A DNA stretch of 64,000 nucleotides from Halorhabdus utahensis DSM 12940 (GTDB taxonomy: Archaea; Halobacteriota; Halobacteria; Halobacteriales; Haloarculaceae): the NCBI RefSeq assembly GCF_000023945.1, contig NC_013158.1:1240001-1304000 (forward strand), in the 5' to 3' direction. The notes beneath the pieces were generated by a model. The model was not told the origin of the DNA. It saw only the letters and a list, made by a program, of their open reading frames with translations, and did not search any database. Every line of letters starts with the position of its first letter. The first letter of the stretch is position 1. Position numbers and translations under genes: made by a program. Below are positions 63,605 through 64,000 of the stretch, piece after piece.

Positions 63605-64000
63605 TCACTCGCGAGCGTCTTCGACCGCCGCGACGAACTCGCCAGCGTGTGCTTCGACGGCCTCGAAGTCGCCACGCTCGATGGCGTCATAATCGATAAG
63701 CGCGCTGCCTGCACCCACGACGGTCGCCCCAGCCTCGAAAAAGTCCGCGACGTTGTCCGGCCCGACGCCGCCGGTCGGCATCAACGGCAGGTCCCCAAGC
63801 GGGGCCTGGATCGCACTGAGATGACCCGGGCCGACGGTCGCGGCCGGGAACACCTTGATCAGGTCCGCCCCGGCTTCGGCGGCCCGCAGCGCCTCGGTCG
63901 GGGTCATCACGCCCGGCGCGACGAGCGTATCGTAGCGGTTGGCCGTCTCGATGACGTCTTCTTCGAGTGTGGGGCCGACGACGAATTCCGCGCCGGCCTC
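63605..64000 (-). CDS. KDPG/KHG aldolase family protein, 3'-terminal part (5' end outside window)
   Basis: 131 codons plus the stop lie in the window. The order TLVAPGVMTPTEALRAAEAG, DLIKVFPAATVGPGHL, LPLMPTGGVGPDNVADFFEA and VGAGSALI matches the 2-dehydro-3-deoxy-phosphogluconate aldolase fold. The Lys in LIKVFPA is the Schiff-base Lys. The enzyme splits KDPG to pyruvate and glyceraldehyde phosphate in the haloarchaeal semi-phosphorylative Entner-Doudoroff route. The missing N-terminal part leaves the exact subclass open. It is 92 nt from the L18Ae gene. Confidence 0.85.
   Translation of the reverse strand, partial: EAGAEFVVGPTLEEDVIETANRYDTLVAPGVMTPTEALRAAEAGADLIKVFPAATVGPGHLSAIQAPLGDLPLMPTGGVGPDNVADFFEAGATVVGAGSALIDYDAIERGDFEAVEAHAGEFVAAVEDARE

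Noticed and set aside
59601-63699. Two very long open frames (666 and 675 codons) on the plus strand opposite the reductase, ftsY and pfdA genes
   Set aside because: The opposite-strand proteins are clearly real. Long antisense frames are expected from strong GC3 bias.

Overview
The window is a stretch of haloarchaeal chromosome (class Halobacteria). The evidence is high G+C with strong GC3 bias, acidic proteins, leaderless genes with TATA elements about 25 nt upstream, a group II chaperonin, RadA, CetZ, archaeal prefoldin, ribosomal proteins L40e and L18Ae, coenzyme F420 biosynthesis genes and an intron-containing elongator tRNA-Met. The gene set is compatible with a Halorhabdus- or Haloarcula-like genus, but I cannot fix the genus from sequence alone.

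Layout. 1-1145: edge of a RelE-type toxin-antitoxin pair and a SHOCT membrane protein. 1412-6603: information and stress genes on the minus strand (thermosome, AAA+ ATPase, Pno1-like KH protein, RadA, small membrane protein). 6783-8061: a TrkA-type regulator flanked by two stand-alone RAM-domain proteins. 8094-10278: haloarchaeal hypotheticals. 10279-10923: tRNA-Leu(UAA) with a duplicated 3' end. 11049-14957: trpDFEG operon with 4-nt overlaps. 15076-16496: TlpA-like lipoprotein and CcdA-like reductant transporter. 16639-22124: a compact four-gene operon that I consider the most novel part of the window. It encodes an unknown 389-aa protein, a 44-aa repeat microprotein, a 1195-aa protein with many 29-residue helical repeats plus a membrane segment and a metallophosphoesterase domain, and a CHAT/caspase-like putative protease. 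22517-25636: adenosylcobalamin-dependent ribonucleotide reductase.

25731-31836 holds small zinc-finger proteins, a TVP38-like membrane protein, tRNA-Met(CAU), repeated fragments of that tRNA's 3' end, a pair of diverged duplicated units and PspAB. 31921-44866 holds thymidylate kinase, an NDUFA9-like epimerase, CetZ, three F420 biosynthesis genes (cofC, cofG, cofH), a dipeptide-type binding protein, a Bat-like regulator and a MATE exporter. 44995-48003 is a lower-GC, probably transferred cluster: a SipW-type signal peptidase, two TasA/camelysin-like proteins and a third protein with a similar signal, suggesting an extracellular fibre or matrix system.

48500-52885 holds three ion-transport genes: a K+ channel with two frameshifts and one in-frame stop, a Ca2+/Na+ exchanger and an NhaP/KefB-like antiporter with TrkA domains. 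52949-58225 carries metallo-beta-lactamase, L40e, enolase-superfamily, Tsr3, peroxiredoxin and NTF2-like genes. 58295-61556 encodes an FrhB-like protein overlapping a siroheme sulfite/nitrite reductase, which looks like a two-gene version of an F420H2-dependent reductase. 61687-64000 ends with ftsY, prefoldin alpha, L18Ae and a truncated KDPG-type aldolase.

How parts fit together: cofC/cofG/cofH make F420, which the FrhB-like protein could use to feed the siroheme reductase. SipW probably matures the three exported proteins next to it. The 16639-22124 genes overlap or nearly touch and are probably cotranscribed, so their products probably act together at the membrane. I saw no CRISPR array, no complete insertion sequence and no rRNA.
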